The notes below the pieces were generated by a model. It saw only the letters and a program-made list of their open reading frames with translations. It made no database searches and was not told where the DNA came from. A stretch of DNA of 64,000 nt. It comes from Mercurialis annua (taxonomy: Eukaryota; Streptophyta; Magnoliopsida; Malpighiales; Euphorbiaceae). Location: positions 69,562,653-69,626,652 of the forward strand of contig NC_065572.1 in the NCBI RefSeq assembly GCF_937616625.2. The letters run 5' to 3'. Position 1 is the first letter of the stretch. The number at the start of each line of letters is the position of its first letter. Below, piece by piece: positions 37,659 to 50,996 of this stretch. The translations under genes and the position numbers were made by a program.

Positions 37659-40298
37659 GTAAGAGATTTATTTTTGTGTGTACTTTGGATTGTTATATTG
37701 CAAGAATTCATAATTAATTTATGAAAACTTCACTCTTTTATTTTTATATTGAATAACTGAAGGTTATTCAATCTTAGGAATCTATTTTAAGAGATGACGG
37801 GTTTCTGTATGATTTTTTAAACACATTTGAGTAAATATGACCAATTTACTTTAGGAATTTCCGTGTTATCCATTGATGCTATAACAGAACAGAATAGATT
37901 TAGAACCTATTTTAAACACATTCACAGTAATTAGCTCCATATAACTGCATGATAAAACCTTATCTTATAAAAATTAAGATTCTTTAGTGTCAACCTATTC
38001 TAAACACATTCACAGTAATTAGCTCCATACAACTAACTGTACTCAACATACGTCTCTTTTATTTGATTGTTCATCACTCTACCTCAAGCTGGATGGTAAA
38101 GAAAGATCTGTCCTTTGCAGCTTGTCTTCAGTGGTTCCTTATAGCAAGTCCTTTCAGGGAGGATGTTTTGAATTTTGCCATAAGCTGTAACATGAGTACA
38201 ATTTAGTGCACCTCCGAGTGTATCTCTTACGAAATGGATCTTCACCTTAATGTATTCCATTGGCTAATTTGTAGATTTCTGATTCTGGATTTATTTTCAT
38301 TATATAAACTATAGGGCCTTTCTACTTTATTTTAGATTCCAGGATGATCTCAAGCAATGATACCTCACAAATCCAAAATGCTATTAATTTGAATTCAAAT
38401 TTTGCACTTGATCTTAATACTATTTTGTTAAAAATTATTTTTCCATATCACTAGTTTTCCTATTGACAGAGTATAGTACCTCAAAGTAGACCTTCCATCG
38501 AACACTGCAACACTACTTAATTTACATCGTATAGCCTGTTAGTTTGGTAGTACCATTTCTTAGATAGAGAACTCTGTTGCCTGAAGTTTTTTTTCAAGTA
38601 ATTGAGTATTCTATTGGAGCATTGGAGATGATAGTTCTCAGACTATCCAGTAATTGCCTTGTCATGCTCAATGCAAAAGCTATGCCTGGCTGTGTATGTG
38701 AGAGATAACCTTGTAAACCTTATCTCTGATATTGTTTCTTGTCTGCCCTTTCTTTTTGATTGAAGTCATGTCAAGTTTCTATATTGTGCAACTAGTGTTT
38801 CAGATGGCTTACAGCCTATCATGCTACTTCTTTTGGTACATATGACAGTTTTTTGCAATAAAATGAAGAATCAAATCCTGCTATATTATTTTGGGTTAAA
38901 TCTGTGCCAAGAAAATGTTTTAACTTAGGAGCTTTTCAAAATTTATTTTTCCACACTCCTGGCGGTTGTATTGAGCCACAAGCTGCCTTCTTCAATCTAT
39001 TATTTTGAGTGCAACATTTTGCCACTAGCCTAACTTTATATCTTCTTTAACTTCTATCAGTCTTTTACATAGTGCAAAATACTAATATACACCAATTAGT
39101 TTTATTTCTCTCTAGAAATTCTCCTTTTATGGTTTTTTTTCCTTTCTGCTCTCCGAAGCAATTTTCTCTCCTCTTATGGCATCCTTGTAATTCTTATTTC
39201 ATAATGCCTCATGAAAGATTTATGCAATTTAGTAGTGCTGATCTTATTTGAAGTGAGGCTATTTTAAGCCGATTTGTAATAAGAATTGGGGTTTTCAGTT
39301 TATTTTCTTACATCTTTTGGTGGCTGATCAGTATCAATATTCTTAGGGGAGGAAGTTCAATTCAGTACTTTATCAAGTGATGGCGGGCACATATCATTTA
39401 CAAGAAGCTGTGCTCTTAACATTGAAATTCACTTTAAGTCCCACATGGAACTGAAATCCTGTTCCCTTTACATTTTTAAATAATCTGGAGTGTTTCTCTA
39501 AATTTCATTTTTAATTTTTGATAGTAATCTATATTAACTAATGACTCATGGGATCATAGCATTAATAGATAGATTAATTCATTTGCTTGGCTGTTGAGAG
39601 TTTCTTCTAGATTTTCTTAGACTAGAGCAACAATTCTAAACTTGAGAGAGGTCCTCTCGTAGCTTTCCGGATTTCATTTGGTGAAATTAGAAACGTTGTG
39701 TTAAAAAGCCATGACATGGTCATTGAATTTTCTTTGTCCCTCATTGTAAATTTGGGATTTTTAAGATTAAGGGAGTCATTTTATGGTTCTTAATTTCCAA
39801 TTTTATGTCAAGAAAGTCTCCCATTTAATTGGTATTAAACTTGGTATTAAACTTGTAGATGTGGGGATCTTTTGGTTGGTAGATAATTAAAATTAAAATT
39901 GATAGTAGCTGTTGCTTCTGGGTATATCAAAGATTTCAAATATAGATAGAAAAAATGAGAAAGGAATCTAGAACTGCTCAAGAGACAACACATGAGTGTT
40001 TAACAAAAGTGAGAAAACTAGAAACAAGGATCATAAGAGAATAATGGGAATCTAACTATAGTAAGGATAGTTACGTCCAGTATTAATAGCTCTAATTTTA
40101 AAGTATAAGTAATAATTCTATAATTAAATATCAAAACAAATATTTGTTATAGTCAGTTACATTGTTTTGATTTGAAGGAGTATTAGCTACAATAAAATCT
40201 AATACCAGTCTTCCAATTCTGTAACAATAATGAATAAAATATTTTATAGCCTATCCTAAAAAGGGAATAAATGGTGGATAATTTTTGTGAATTTTCAG
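37659..40298 (+). other. Large (2.6 kb) intron of the kinase pseudogene
   Basis: Much longer than the other introns of this gene. It includes a short direct repeat: AAACACATTCACAGTAATTA recurs at about 37915 and 37998. No exon, RNA gene or complete transposon is recognised inside. Confidence 0.5.
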
Positions 40299-42434
40299 GC
40301 TTGGATTGAAAGAGACTCAGGTCGGTTTAAAGACAACAGCAGTGATCCTAGTGATCCTGAATCTACCAAGCAGCATTTGGACATTGATAGACAGCTTTTG
40401 CATATCCAGATGGAGTATTGTCCGGAGTAAAAACATATCCCTACCTTCATCTTTTGTCTGTTATATTATAATTTGATAATTTTGAAATTGTTATTTATTC
40501 ATAATTTAATATATTTGTATTGGTATCAACTTAGTCTTGATATACAAACAAAATCATTTGTTTTGCATATGTATGTATTGAAATGTGTAATTTTTTATGT
40601 AATTAAATACTAGAGTGATGTTTATAATTTGCTATTGCTGGTTAAGAAAGGTAATTTGGAAAATTTGTAGCGCTAGTTTGATTTTGGAGTTGTTTTCACT
40701 TGCTATATACAAAGATATATACCAGCTATGCATACACTGGTTATGTATCTTTTTTCTTAATACATCTTACATATAATGATTCCGTAACAAATTGATTTAT
40801 GAAATGATTTTTTTCTCCTCATCCTTTAGTTGTTTGTTACTGCAAAATATTTTTCCTATTTAACTTTTAAAGAATGACTTGTATTTGGAGGAATAACAAT
40901 TATATCTTTTCCTTTTCTTTTATTTGAATTGTAAAATAATTTTATTGCTCAATGCATTGTAGTAGATGATAAGTGCAATGCAAATCGGATCAAAGAAGCT
41001 AATCAGAAAAATAATTATTGTATATTGAGCAACATGTGCACATATCTATTTGAATGGATTGCACATTGGAGATGCAGTTTTTATATGTTGGTATTGTTGT
41101 ATGTATGTCAGTGTTATATATTTTACTTCTATGCTCTTAACATCTATCTTCGTTTTTTTGTGTTTGTTTTTGTTTGAAGGTCACTTGATGCATTTCTTAG
41201 CCGCTATGAGCAGTTTCGTGAGGATGTTGCTATACGTGTGTGTCGACAAATAGTCGAGGGTATTATCCACATACACGAGCACAATATCGTGCATAGGGAT
41301 TTGAATCCTCGAAATATCCTTTTTGACACTAGCTGTAATGTCAAAATTGGAGACTTTGGGCCTGGGTAAGAATTTAACTTAATGTTTGAATTGTACTTTA
41401 ATTTAGAATACAAAAGAAGAAATTTTAGCTATTATTGATTTGCTAATTAAGTATTTGGTTTTAGCCAAGGTGTTGAATGATGACAAGAAGGATTATCATG
41501 CCACTCCAAAAGTGGGTGCTGAACTGTATTTGGCACCAGAAGTTAGTGGGGGACTCCCTATTGATTAGAAGGTTAGTTAACAAGGTGTTGGTTTACATCT
41601 ATTGTATGTGGCTGGTTAACATATTTGTTTTCATCTATTTCCATGTTGAGTTTTGACATAAATGTTAAGAGTTCAAATGTGAGTACCTGTGTTGGGAATC
41701 TGTAAGTGTAACTTCAGAATCCACTTATTATATGTATAATTCTTCACAATTTATTTGCTTTACTGTTGCTCTGTGTTCTGGTAGTAGTCCCGTTACGTTT
41801 TATCTCTTGAATCTGTTATGATTTATCTCTTATAATTTGGAGTCTGTATGTCTCCAATTTGTATGATTTTCATTTACCTTCTGTGTTCTTTTCCTTAGGA
41901 AAATATACTGAATAGCTGTTAATACTGGCATTGTTTTTAAATTGCTAGAAATAGGACTGTTGATGCATAAATACATGTTTTTGTCTGATGAATTATTGAA
42001 GGAGAGAGTTAATTGGTTTCATAATGGGGTCCTACATGACACATGCACGCACTAATTCAACTGTTAATCCTACATCTACTACCTGGTGGTTTAAGCTTTT
42101 TCACTTGGTGGTTGCCTCTTTAGTTATCATGTATGTGGGGTTTTGTTTCTGCAGATGGTTATATTGGGTTTATGAATAAAAATTGAATTACTATTTGAAA
42201 TTTCAGGTTGATATATACAGCATTGGAGTTGTGTTTTTTGAGGTGTGGCATCCATTTAGCACCAATGCAGAGAGAGTAAAGATTCTCGAATCTTTGAAAG
42301 ATAAAGCAGAGTTTCCAGAATCATGGTGTCATAAATATCCAAGTCTATCATCGCTTATCAAACGGATGACATCCCGTGATCCCTTGAATCGTCCTTCTGC
42401 TATTGACCTTCGTTCTCTATTGGAATTTTCTTAG

Positions 42435-44092
42435 GTTTTCTATTAGCTAAAACTGTTCTAACAGTTTACTTGCTACTACTGACAGAAATTCTGTCAATCT
42501 TCTTGTGGACTAGAGTATAGCTTAGCAACAAATTAATGAGGATATCAAAATTGTGTTGGTCTTTAGCAATGCAACTTGAATTTGACATACAGTTCATTAG
42601 CCGTATTTCAAATAAGTGATATTCTACATACAAATCAATTTTGAGAAGCGATATAATTATCAATCTTGATCTTTATGGCGGTTATTAAAATTTCTAGATC
42701 ATGGTTTTTGCTTTTGTTTGATCAAGATGAAGATGATCACATTCCTATGTCAAATAATCAGGTTTTCTTCTATTGAACCTTTACATTCATAAAAATTCCG
42801 AAGTGCAGAAAACTAAGCGCTTACGTATGTATTTCATACTACTTTGTTCCGAAATGCAGAAAAACCATAAACAAAAAAGTGACAGTATGCATTCTGTACT
42901 ATTTTATAAGCTTTATTATTTGATTTGTTTATTAGTATGAAAAGGTGTAATCTTGCTCATGGACAATATTTTTTTCTAATTGGCTCGCATTTATCTTATC
43001 AATCGTAAAAATCAAATACAAAAATCAAATGGACGATTTAGCGGTTATGATTAATTTCAATCATTTTCTTCTTTCTACCATTTTGCCTATGCGGGTGATG
43101 GTCATCAACGGCAAGTGAAAAGAAGCCAATCGACGGTATCAAATTCAGTTTCATATCCGACCATGGAAGAAGACGAAAAAGAGAACAAGAAAATACAGAT
43201 TTGATTTCTTTCCTTTAACTTTTCATATTTTATCTTTCCATTTTATTTTCTATAATTTGGGTTATCTACTTTGTTCAATGGTATTGGTAATAATAAAAAA
43301 TGCTAATGGAAATGCTAGATGGAAGGGCTTTCTACTTGCATCAGGATCATGCTTCCTATACAAATTTGGGAAGGAGAATATTGCAAAAGACTGAACGAGA
43401 TTTAGTTGCATAATTATAGGTTTGCTTTCAAGATAGTTTGAAGGATAATCAATGTCTTAGTTAAAGATCTTCAACAGGTATGAATATATTTTTTCATTTT
43501 TTGTTTGTTTTGTTTTGTTTTGTTTTTTTTTTGCCAAAGATAATTATATATAAATATATAAGAAGATAGGCCATCTCATGAAGAAAATGACCCACCTTGA
43601 ACAAAAAATAAAAACGGACTTAGCGGCTACTATTGAGCCATCCAATTGAAACGGTTTTCCGAATAAAATTATTCACCATATTTTTTTGTTTATTTTCAAC
43701 TGATTTTTACCTAATCAAGGAAACTTAACTTTTAATTTGAATTTTGCTATGACACGAACAATGATTTGTTGTTTCTTTTTGCCGGAAATTTAAACTCTTT
43801 TATTTTTATTTTTATTTTTCTTAATACAAAATGCAGTTATTAAAAGTGGTATGTATTCAAAAAAGTGGTATATAGTTTCAAAAATTTGAAAATGCATTGA
43901 CAATGCACTGTTATTCAACATTTCATTTATATTTCTATTATCATAAATTTATTTTAAGTCTTTTAAAAAATTCTTTCAACATATTTGATTTGATTTTGAA
44001 TTTATAACTTCTATTTTAAAAGAAATACCACAAGAATGCTTACTAAACGTCAATTTTTCTGCGCATAAAAACACGTTTACATGATTAGAGTG
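42435..44092. other. Gene-poor region downstream of the kinase pseudogene
   Basis: AT-rich sequence with TTTTGTTTTG and TTTATTTTTA tracts. A 13-codon reading frame at about 43164 (MEEDEKENKKIQI) is too short to call. No gene is supported. Confidence 0.45.
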
Positions 44093-44100
44093 GTGTTATG

Positions 44101-44308
44101 TAGGGGTGAGCACGGATCCTGGATATCTCCAAAACCGAACCGAAAACCGGACCGAAAATATCCAGGATCGAAAAATATCCGTTGACAATTGACTTTTCCC
44201 GAACCGAACCGTACCGAAAATTTTATTGGTACGGTTCTGGATCTTTTATAAATAACCGTACCGAAAACCGAACCGAACCGTACTACCGAACTTATACCCG
44301 AAGAACCG

Positions 44309-44371
<63 letters not shown>

Positions 44372-44466
44372 CTATTTTTCATTTGATTATTATATTCGTA
44401 TTAATTTTGAATTACTAAAGATTAAAATTGTTTTATAAAATGAAATAATATATAATAAAAATATTA

Positions 44467-44522
<56 letters not shown>

Positions 44523-45121
44523 AATTTAATAAAAATAAAATACTTTTATATATCAATGAAAATTATATGAATTTGTCAAATATTTAATAATTATAAAAAG
44601 AATTTTTTATAAATTGATATGAACAACACATATTCATTATTTTCTATCATTGGCCAAATTACATAGTTTTAACAAAAATGATATAATTTTAGACTTGAGA
44701 ATATATAAAGTACTCTTATCAAATAATCAAAAAATTAATATTAAATTGAACGATAATATACATGTTGTGCCTTTTTATTTTATTGATGATTATTTATTTG
44801 TGATAGTTGAAAATATATATAAAAAAATGAATGAATGAGTAGCTAAATAATTTTAAAAGTCAAAATAATATATTATAATATAGTATAGATCACATTTTAA
44901 ATAAAACAATATCCGTAGTTTTAGTGATATCCGTACCGAACCGTACCGAACCATTAGGACCGTATCTCCGTACCGAACCGTACCAAAAAATAAAATCTTC
45001 GAACCGAACCGAACTGATTATTGGTACGGATCCGGAGATCCAACTTTTGATATCCCCGATTTTCGGTTTAGTTCCGGAGATTTGTTAATCCCCGGATTCT
45101 CCCGTACCGTGCTCACCCCTA
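44101..45121. mobile_element. hAT-type non-autonomous element, 1,021 bp
   Basis: The ends TAGGGGTGAGCACGG and CCGTGCTCACCCCTA are inverted. They are flanked by the perfect 8-bp direct repeat GTGTTATG at 44093-44100 and 45122-45129, diagnostic of hAT insertion. Both subterminal regions are packed with ACCGAACCG-type motifs. The interior has two long TA dinucleotide runs (about 44313-44367 and 44467-44518). No transposase is encoded. Confidence 0.9.
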
Positions 45122-45406
45122 GTGTTATGGATTATGGATTCAATAGCCATCTTCTATAATTTTAATATTATTAATGAAAAGGACAATTTGATTTTGCTAA
45201 ATTTGATTTTGCTAACTTTTATATTTCATTTATGTATGTTTTGATGTTTCTGATAAATAAATTTAAACTTTTCATTGAAATGTTTCTTATATGATATGGT
45301 AATGATATTTATAGAAATAGTTTACGAAATTGTATGATTATATTTATAGAATACATCATTAAGTATTTTATAGTTTTAAATTTGTGCCTCTTATTATATA
45401 AATACT

Positions 45407-45629
45407 GAGAGATTCTTAGGTAGACTCGGTCTACCACGTCATTCGTGAACTAACCTATTACATTATGACACGTCATTAAAATAGTGGTATTAGTGTAATT
45501 TTGTTTATTACTTATTTACACTTTTGAATGGTAATATTACAATAGTGCCACTATTTTAATAACGTGTCATAACGTAATAGGTTTAGTCCACGGATGACGT
45601 GGTAGACCGAGTCTACCTAAGAATTTCTC
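45407..45629. mobile_element. Mutator-type MITE, 223 bp
   Basis: Long arms (GATTCTTAGGTAGACTCGGT and ACCGAGTCTACCTAAGAATT) cover most of the element. A perfect 9-bp direct repeat ATAAATACT flanks it at 45398-45406 and 45630-45638. Confidence 0.85.
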
Positions 45630-45638
45630 ATAAATACT

Positions 45639-46165
45639 ATATCTTACGGAATTTTTGATTTTATGGATATTTCAGAATCATAAACATGCAACTGAAGATA
45701 ATATTCTATAAATCTTGTCATTTGCGGTTCCCCTTTATGGGTGTATCAGATCAGTCTAAATGTTATATAGAATGAATTTATAAAGCCATTGTTAATAATT
45801 TTGTTGTTTGTATTTTTGGACATACTTCTAAAAATGGGACCTCCCAAGCACTCCTTACTCCGTCGTCAAATGGTGGAATTCCTCTACTATCAGGTAAGTT
45901 TAAACTCGGGTTTTTATATTATTTTTTAATTTAAATGATCAGGTACGAGCTGGCGTGTCTTGTTCTAAATGATCCCGACATTTCAATTATGCTTTCTACA
46001 AAATCAAGGTAATATTTATATTACTTTAATCGCTACTAACGTTAAGTAAATTTTATTTTTATGTTTTATCGTTCTATATTGCTACCGTTTGTTTAGCAAA
46101 TTATCCACACATGGATATTTTAATTTGTTAAACGAATGTGTATTTGGATGGCTCAATGAGTAGCC
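45639..46165. other. Spacer between TIR elements
   Basis: AT-rich sequence without a recognisable gene or repeat. Confidence 0.4.
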
Positions 46166-46173
46166 GCTAAGTC

Positions 46174-46715
46174 TAGGGGTGTGCAGTATTCGGTTAAAAC
46201 CGAATTAATCGACCAAACCAAACCGAGATTTTAATTTGGTTCGGTTTTTGGTTAATTTGGTTCGGTTTCGATTTTTATTTTTAAAAAGTTTGGTTAATTT
46301 GGTTCGGTTCGGTTTTGGCGATGGAATTTCCGAATTAACCGAACCGAACGAAATAACCGAAATATATATATTAATTGTGTTATTTTAGTAATTTTTAAAA
46401 AAAAATTAAGGTAATTTTGTAATTTATTTAGAATTTAGTTACTAAAACCCCTCAAAATGTACTTAAATTATAAATTAGTATTAAAATTATTGTTTTTTAT
46501 TTTATTTTTTATTTTTTAATAATTAATTTTAATAAAATTTGGTTATTTCGGTTAACCGAAATAACCGACCGAACCGAAATATTATTTCGGTTCGATTTCG
46601 GTTCGGTTTTAATATAATTCGGTTCGGTTTCGGTTTTAGAAATTTCTAATATTTTGAGTTCGGTTAATTCAGTTTCGGTCGGTTCGGTGACCGAACCGAC
46701 CGATGCACACCCCTA
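46174..46715. mobile_element. hAT-type non-autonomous element, 542 bp
   Basis: The ends TAGGGGTGTGCAGTATTCGG and CCGATGCACACCCCTA are inverted and flanked by the perfect 8-bp repeat GCTAAGTC (46166-46173 and 46716-46723). Subterminal GGTTCGGTT/AACCGAACC motifs are dense on both sides, as in the 44.1-kb element, so the two probably use the same or a related transposase. Confidence 0.9.
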
Positions 46716-46723
46716 GCTAAGTC

Positions 46724-47318
46724 CATTTTAATTTTCTTCGCTTAAAACTGGTTCATCATCTTCATAAGATGACCTTTCTTTTTATATATTTATATATTGT
46801 AATCTCTGGTAAAAAAAAACAAATTAATGAGAATACGTAGCATGGGATGGTGGTAGAGTAATCAAGTAACAAGTTGATTGTGAATACAGTTTAGTTTGGG
46901 AAGCAATTCGTAGGAAATAGAAAAAATTAATCTGGGAAGCAATTTGACTTTAAAATGGAGAAGCTTTCTCAATTATTGTACCTTTTGGGGTTACAAAATG
47001 ATGGTTGGAGAAGTATTATTAGTATATGAGCATAAACATAAAGATGGTTTTTCAACTGGGGCTGCACTTAAAATATTTGACTACTTATCAAGAAGAATTG
47101 GTTGGGTATAAAAGCTCTAACCTATTTCTCATGGTTATTATGATTCTTGTGTTTTTTCCGATTTAAACAACTTGAACCAGTAATCCGGATTTTAGGTAAC
47201 ATTTTGATTTGACAAATTTTTGGTTCCCGGTTGAAATAGTCAGCGAGGTTTGATTTTTAAAAATGTGGTTATAATTTCAATTGGATTCGTATTTATTTAC
47301 ACTGATCTTTGCACTCTA
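46724..47318. other. Spacer between TIR elements
   Basis: AT-rich sequence; no coding or repeat structure recognised. Confidence 0.4.
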
Positions 47319-47327
47319 TTCCAAAAA

Positions 47328-48073
47328 GAGAAGTTTAGGAGAATACCTAAAAAAATTAAAATATTTGTAAATTTATCTCAAAAACTGAAAGTTTAAAAGC
47401 GTATTTAAAAAAAATAAATATTTATTTTTTTACTCTGCAGTTTCAAACAGTTTCAAATACAGCTTCTTATAGAGTTTCAAACGGTTTATAACGGTTTTAT
47501 AAAAATAGAGTTTCAAACGGTTTATAACGGTTTTATAAAAATAGAGTTTCAAACGGTTTATAACGATTTTATAAAAATAGAGTTTCAAACGGTTTATAAC
47601 GGTTTTATAAAAATAGAGTTTCAAACGGTTTCAAATATAGTTTCAAAACACACAATTTGAAACTGTTTTATAAAAACGTTTCAAATACAGTTTCTAATAG
47701 AGTTTCAAACGGTTACAAGTACAGTTTCTAATAGAGTTTCAAACGGTTTATAGCAGTTCCATAAAAATAGAGCGAGCTTCAAACGGTTTCAAATACAGTT
47801 TCTAATAGAGTTTCAAACGGTTTATAACGGAGTATTTTTAAAAAACTGTTTCAATTATAGTTTTAAAAGGTTTCAATTTTAAAAAAAAAAATTGACATCT
47901 TTAAAATCGTTTATAATACAATTTAAAACAGTTTAAAAAACGGAGTATTTTTACAAAAAAATTCAGAGTAAAAAAAATTAAATTTTCGAAAAAAAAGGTA
48001 AACAAATAATTTTTCAAAAAACGGAGTATTTTTGCAAATATTTTAAAAAACAGAGTATTTTCTGCAATTTCCC
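47328..48073. mobile_element. Probable Mutator-type element with internal minisatellite, 746 bp
   Basis: The ends are weakly inverted (TTAGGAGAATACCTAAAAAA against AAACAGAGTATTTTCTGCAA). They are flanked by TTCCAAAAA (47319-47327) and TTCTAAAAA (48074-48082), 8 of 9 identical. The interior is made of GAGTTTCAAACGGTTT-type repeats. Confidence 0.5.
47462..47640. repeat. 36-bp tandem repeat
   Basis: AGAGTTTCAAACGGTTTATA followed by ACGGTTTTATAAAAAT repeats about four and a half times with very few changes. Shorter, more diverged copies continue to about 47830. Confidence 0.9.
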
Positions 48074-48110
48074 TTCTAAAAATTGGTTTTCAACTTAGTT
48101 ATAATTTTCA

Positions 48111-49373
48111 GGAAAAAGGTGCAAAAATGACTCTCATATATCCCGTGTCTTTTATTGGCACCTCATGTATTTCGGATCTCAAATATGATCCTAACGTTTT
48201 AAAAAAACACAAAAAGTTAACGGAAATTTGCTTTACCAATAAAAGTGTGATGTGACAATATATTTACATACATGGATATTAAATTAATCTGACACATCAT
48301 CACCAACATATAACTATTCATAAAATAATTAAAATTTCTAATTAATCTTAGTTGTTTTAAATCAACTCTAATTAACCTATTTTAGCCCTAAAACACAGCC
48401 TGCCACCTTCAACACAGCCCGCCACCTTCAACACATACAAATTTGTCTTTGCAAATTACAGCCTCCGCCGTTGACGAGCAGCTTCCGGTTTCATGTTTGA
48501 TTTTTTTCAGTGATAGCTGCCTCTTTTGCAACCAGATTTGTCTCTGGAAATCAGCTCACCAAACAGTAAGCCCACCTCAACATGGAGAAGAAGAGAACAA
48601 GAAAGTTGGGATTTTGGGACTCAAATAATTGTATGTATTCATCAACAGTAAACCCAGCAAATACCACTACTTTTTAGCTAATTTTATCAAATCCAAAGGT
48701 TTTAAATTCTAATTCTAACCACTCTTCTCATCTACTTCAAACACTACCAATTTTTACCCACCTCACCATCACTAACAAAATCATATCCAATTTCAACAGC
48801 AACATTAAGAATTTGGTTTCTTGAAACTTATAAGAAGAATTCAACGCAACCGCTGTCTCTTGAAGAGCCGAGTCAGCAGAGCTGAAATGGGTTCTTCAAT
48901 TTCTGGAACTTGTTCTACGGTGAGAGTTTTTGTGGATGTAGGAGCTGTTAATTTTGGTTCCTTGAAATGAGTATTGTTTTTGATTCGAGAATTCTTAACG
49001 AGTGTAAGAAATAAGGTTTGAATTAACCAGTATCTTTGGACACTGTAAATTTTTTTTTCTTTGAAAAAGGTGGAGGTTGTGTTGAAGGTGGCGACGGAGG
49101 GTGTTAGTTTAGGTTAATCTAAACTAATAACGGCTATTTTAGGTTAATTAGATTTAGTTATTTATTGGTGATGATGTGTCAGATTAATTTAATGTCCATG
49201 TGTGTAAATATATTGCCACATTACACACTTAACGGTAAAATAAACTTCCGTTAATTTGTTGTGTTTTTTTGATACTTTTTTAAGACGTTAGAATTATATT
49301 TGAAATTCGAAATACATGAGGTGCTAATAAAAGACATGGGCTATACATGAGGCTTATTTTTGCACCTTTTTCC
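48111..49373. mobile_element. Mutator-type element with captured-looking interior, 1,263 bp
   Basis: Long inverted arms of about 270 bp (GGAAAAAGGTGCAAAAATGA against TTTTTGCACCTTTTTCC) are flanked by TAATTTTCA (48102-48110) and TAATTTTAA (49374-49382), 8 of 9 identical. The middle (about 48390-49110) has more balanced composition, with segments such as GCCTCCGCCGTTGACGAGC and GAAGGTGGCGACGGAGGG. These could be a captured host-gene fragment. No family is recognisable. Confidence 0.75.
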
Positions 49374-49899
49374 TAATTTTAATTGGATTCGGCTAAGCAT
49401 TGCGTTGGATTCGGCTCAGATTTAAAATGTCAAGTTATATTTTGATCAGATTCATAAATGCCCCCTTTCGTTGGTTAACTTAGTTAATTGATTTGGTCAA
49501 ATGATTAATTGTTAGAGTAAAATTTAATTTATTCTTTAAATTTAGTTTCTTAAAAAAAATCATGCTATCAGAAATCTAAATTAATTTTAAACATAATTTT
49601 TTTTATTAATACTATTATATTTATAATCACTTTTTATTTTTGAAATGAATTTTAAAATAGTTGAAAGACAAACTAATGAATTTAATATGTTTCGTTTAGA
49701 TAAAATAAATTTTGATATGTTTTTCTCTGGTTTTTAATTTAATTTATTTCCTTCAAATTAGATCCAAATAAAAATAATTAATTTTTTAAATTCTTAAATC
49801 AACTGAAGCATTTTCTAAAAAAAAATCAAATTAAAGAAGAAGGTATATAAAATTTAAGTTATTTTTCTAAAAAATGGAGTTTAATTTTGATTTTTTTAT

Positions 49900-50996
49900 G
49901 GGATTATTTTTCAAATACCTGTTTTTGCCAAAGTATTTACACCATTTTTATCCATATTTCTTTTATTTCCTACGCTACCTATTTCTCTAAATTATTTACC
50001 AAAAATACCTACTATTTAAAAAAACTTATCTCATTTTAGGTTAAAGTTTTACATATCCACTCTTTTTCTCTCTCTTCTCTCTCAAAGTTCTCTCTTATTT
50101 TCTTCTTTTTTTCATTTGATTTTCAGTTTGTCTCCTCCGATTACTTTTTCGTTCGTTTTTTCCGTTCGTTTTTCCGGTCGCGCTTCCGTTCGTCTACTTC
50201 CGATGAATTTCTCGTCGTTTTCGGTCGCTTTTCCGTTTGTCTTTTCCGTTCGCGGTAGTCCGTTCGTATTTTTCGTTCACGCTATGGATTTCTCAACTCG
50301 TTTTTAAATTTGTATAATTTTTAGGGTTTTTGTAATGATTTAAATATCTTGTAAATAAATTATTGTAGATCTATAATTTTTTGTTTATAAATTTGTTCTA
50401 TTATTCGTATAATTATTTATTTTTTCTTCTCTTATTCATAGATTTGTTTATTACTACTGATTTTGCAAAAAACAAATTGATTTATATTGCATTTATAGTA
50501 ATTTTATAATATATTTACGTTTTAGTGTATTTTTGGTGTATTTATAGTATATTTCTGCCGTTTTTTTAGTATATCTATGGTGCATTTGCAATGTTTCATG
50601 GTGTAGATCACAAAAAACACTACAAAATGTCATAAATACACTAAAAATACACTATATATATACACTATAAATATACAATAAAAACACTATATATACACTA
50701 TAAAAAATTTCAGGAAATCTACAAAAAAATTAACACTATATATACACTTTATATACACTATTGTTACACTATAAAAAATAAAAAATAAAAATCTATAAAA
50801 AGAATTATTAAAAAATGTCGGTCGGTTCGATCGACCGAACCGAAAAAACCAAAAATCGAAATTGGAAACCGAAAAAGGTATTTGTGAAATTAAAAAAAGA
50901 TATTTTTTGTAAATAAAAGAAGTTAGAAAAAAAATCAAAACTTGGAAGCTAGTGTTGTAAATAAATTGGCGAATAATATATTTCAGGAAATCACCG
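49900..50996. mobile_element. Mutator-type element, 1,097 bp
   Basis: Diverged inverted ends (CAAATACCTGTTTTTGCCAA against GGCGAATAATATATTTC) are flanked by the perfect 9-bp repeat TTTTTTTAT (49891-49899 and 50997-51005). The interior includes a pyrimidine-rich stretch with TTCCGTTCGTTTTTCCGG-like repeats (50130-50290), possibly a captured 5' leader, and ATACACTATA repeats. Confidence 0.7.

Larger units (their letters stand above)
35438..42434 (+). pseudogene. GCN2-type protein kinase with an unknown N-terminal region, probably inactivated
   Basis: Exons: 35438-35521, 35603-35663, 35732-35774, 36058-36112, 36181-36268, 36531-36646, 36734-36862, 37012-37096, 37317-37419, 37604-37658, 40299-40426, 41180-41365, 41465-41571 and 42207-42434. 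A 5' UTR intron spans 34668-35436. The first 150 residues match no family I know. A six-residue Thr-Glu-Ser repeat follows (exon 36734-36862). The kinase domain has [59 protein letters not shown] and DFG, then YLAPEVSGG and VDIYSIGVVFFEVWHPF, all closest to GCN2 eIF2-alpha kinases. Two lesions are visible: an extra base at the DFG-exon boundary (41361-41366), which leads to a TGA at 41478, and an in-frame TAG at 41566 where GCN2 proteins have Glu. RWD and HisRS domains are absent. Confidence 0.8.

Noticed and set aside
44077..44418. Open frames on both strands over the TA run
   Set aside because: They translate a microsatellite and hAT subterminal repeats (Ile-Tyr runs), not a gene.
47430..47624. 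64-codon minus-strand frame of repeated KLYFYKTVINRL units
   Set aside because: A product of the 36-bp tandem repeat, whose length is a multiple of three.
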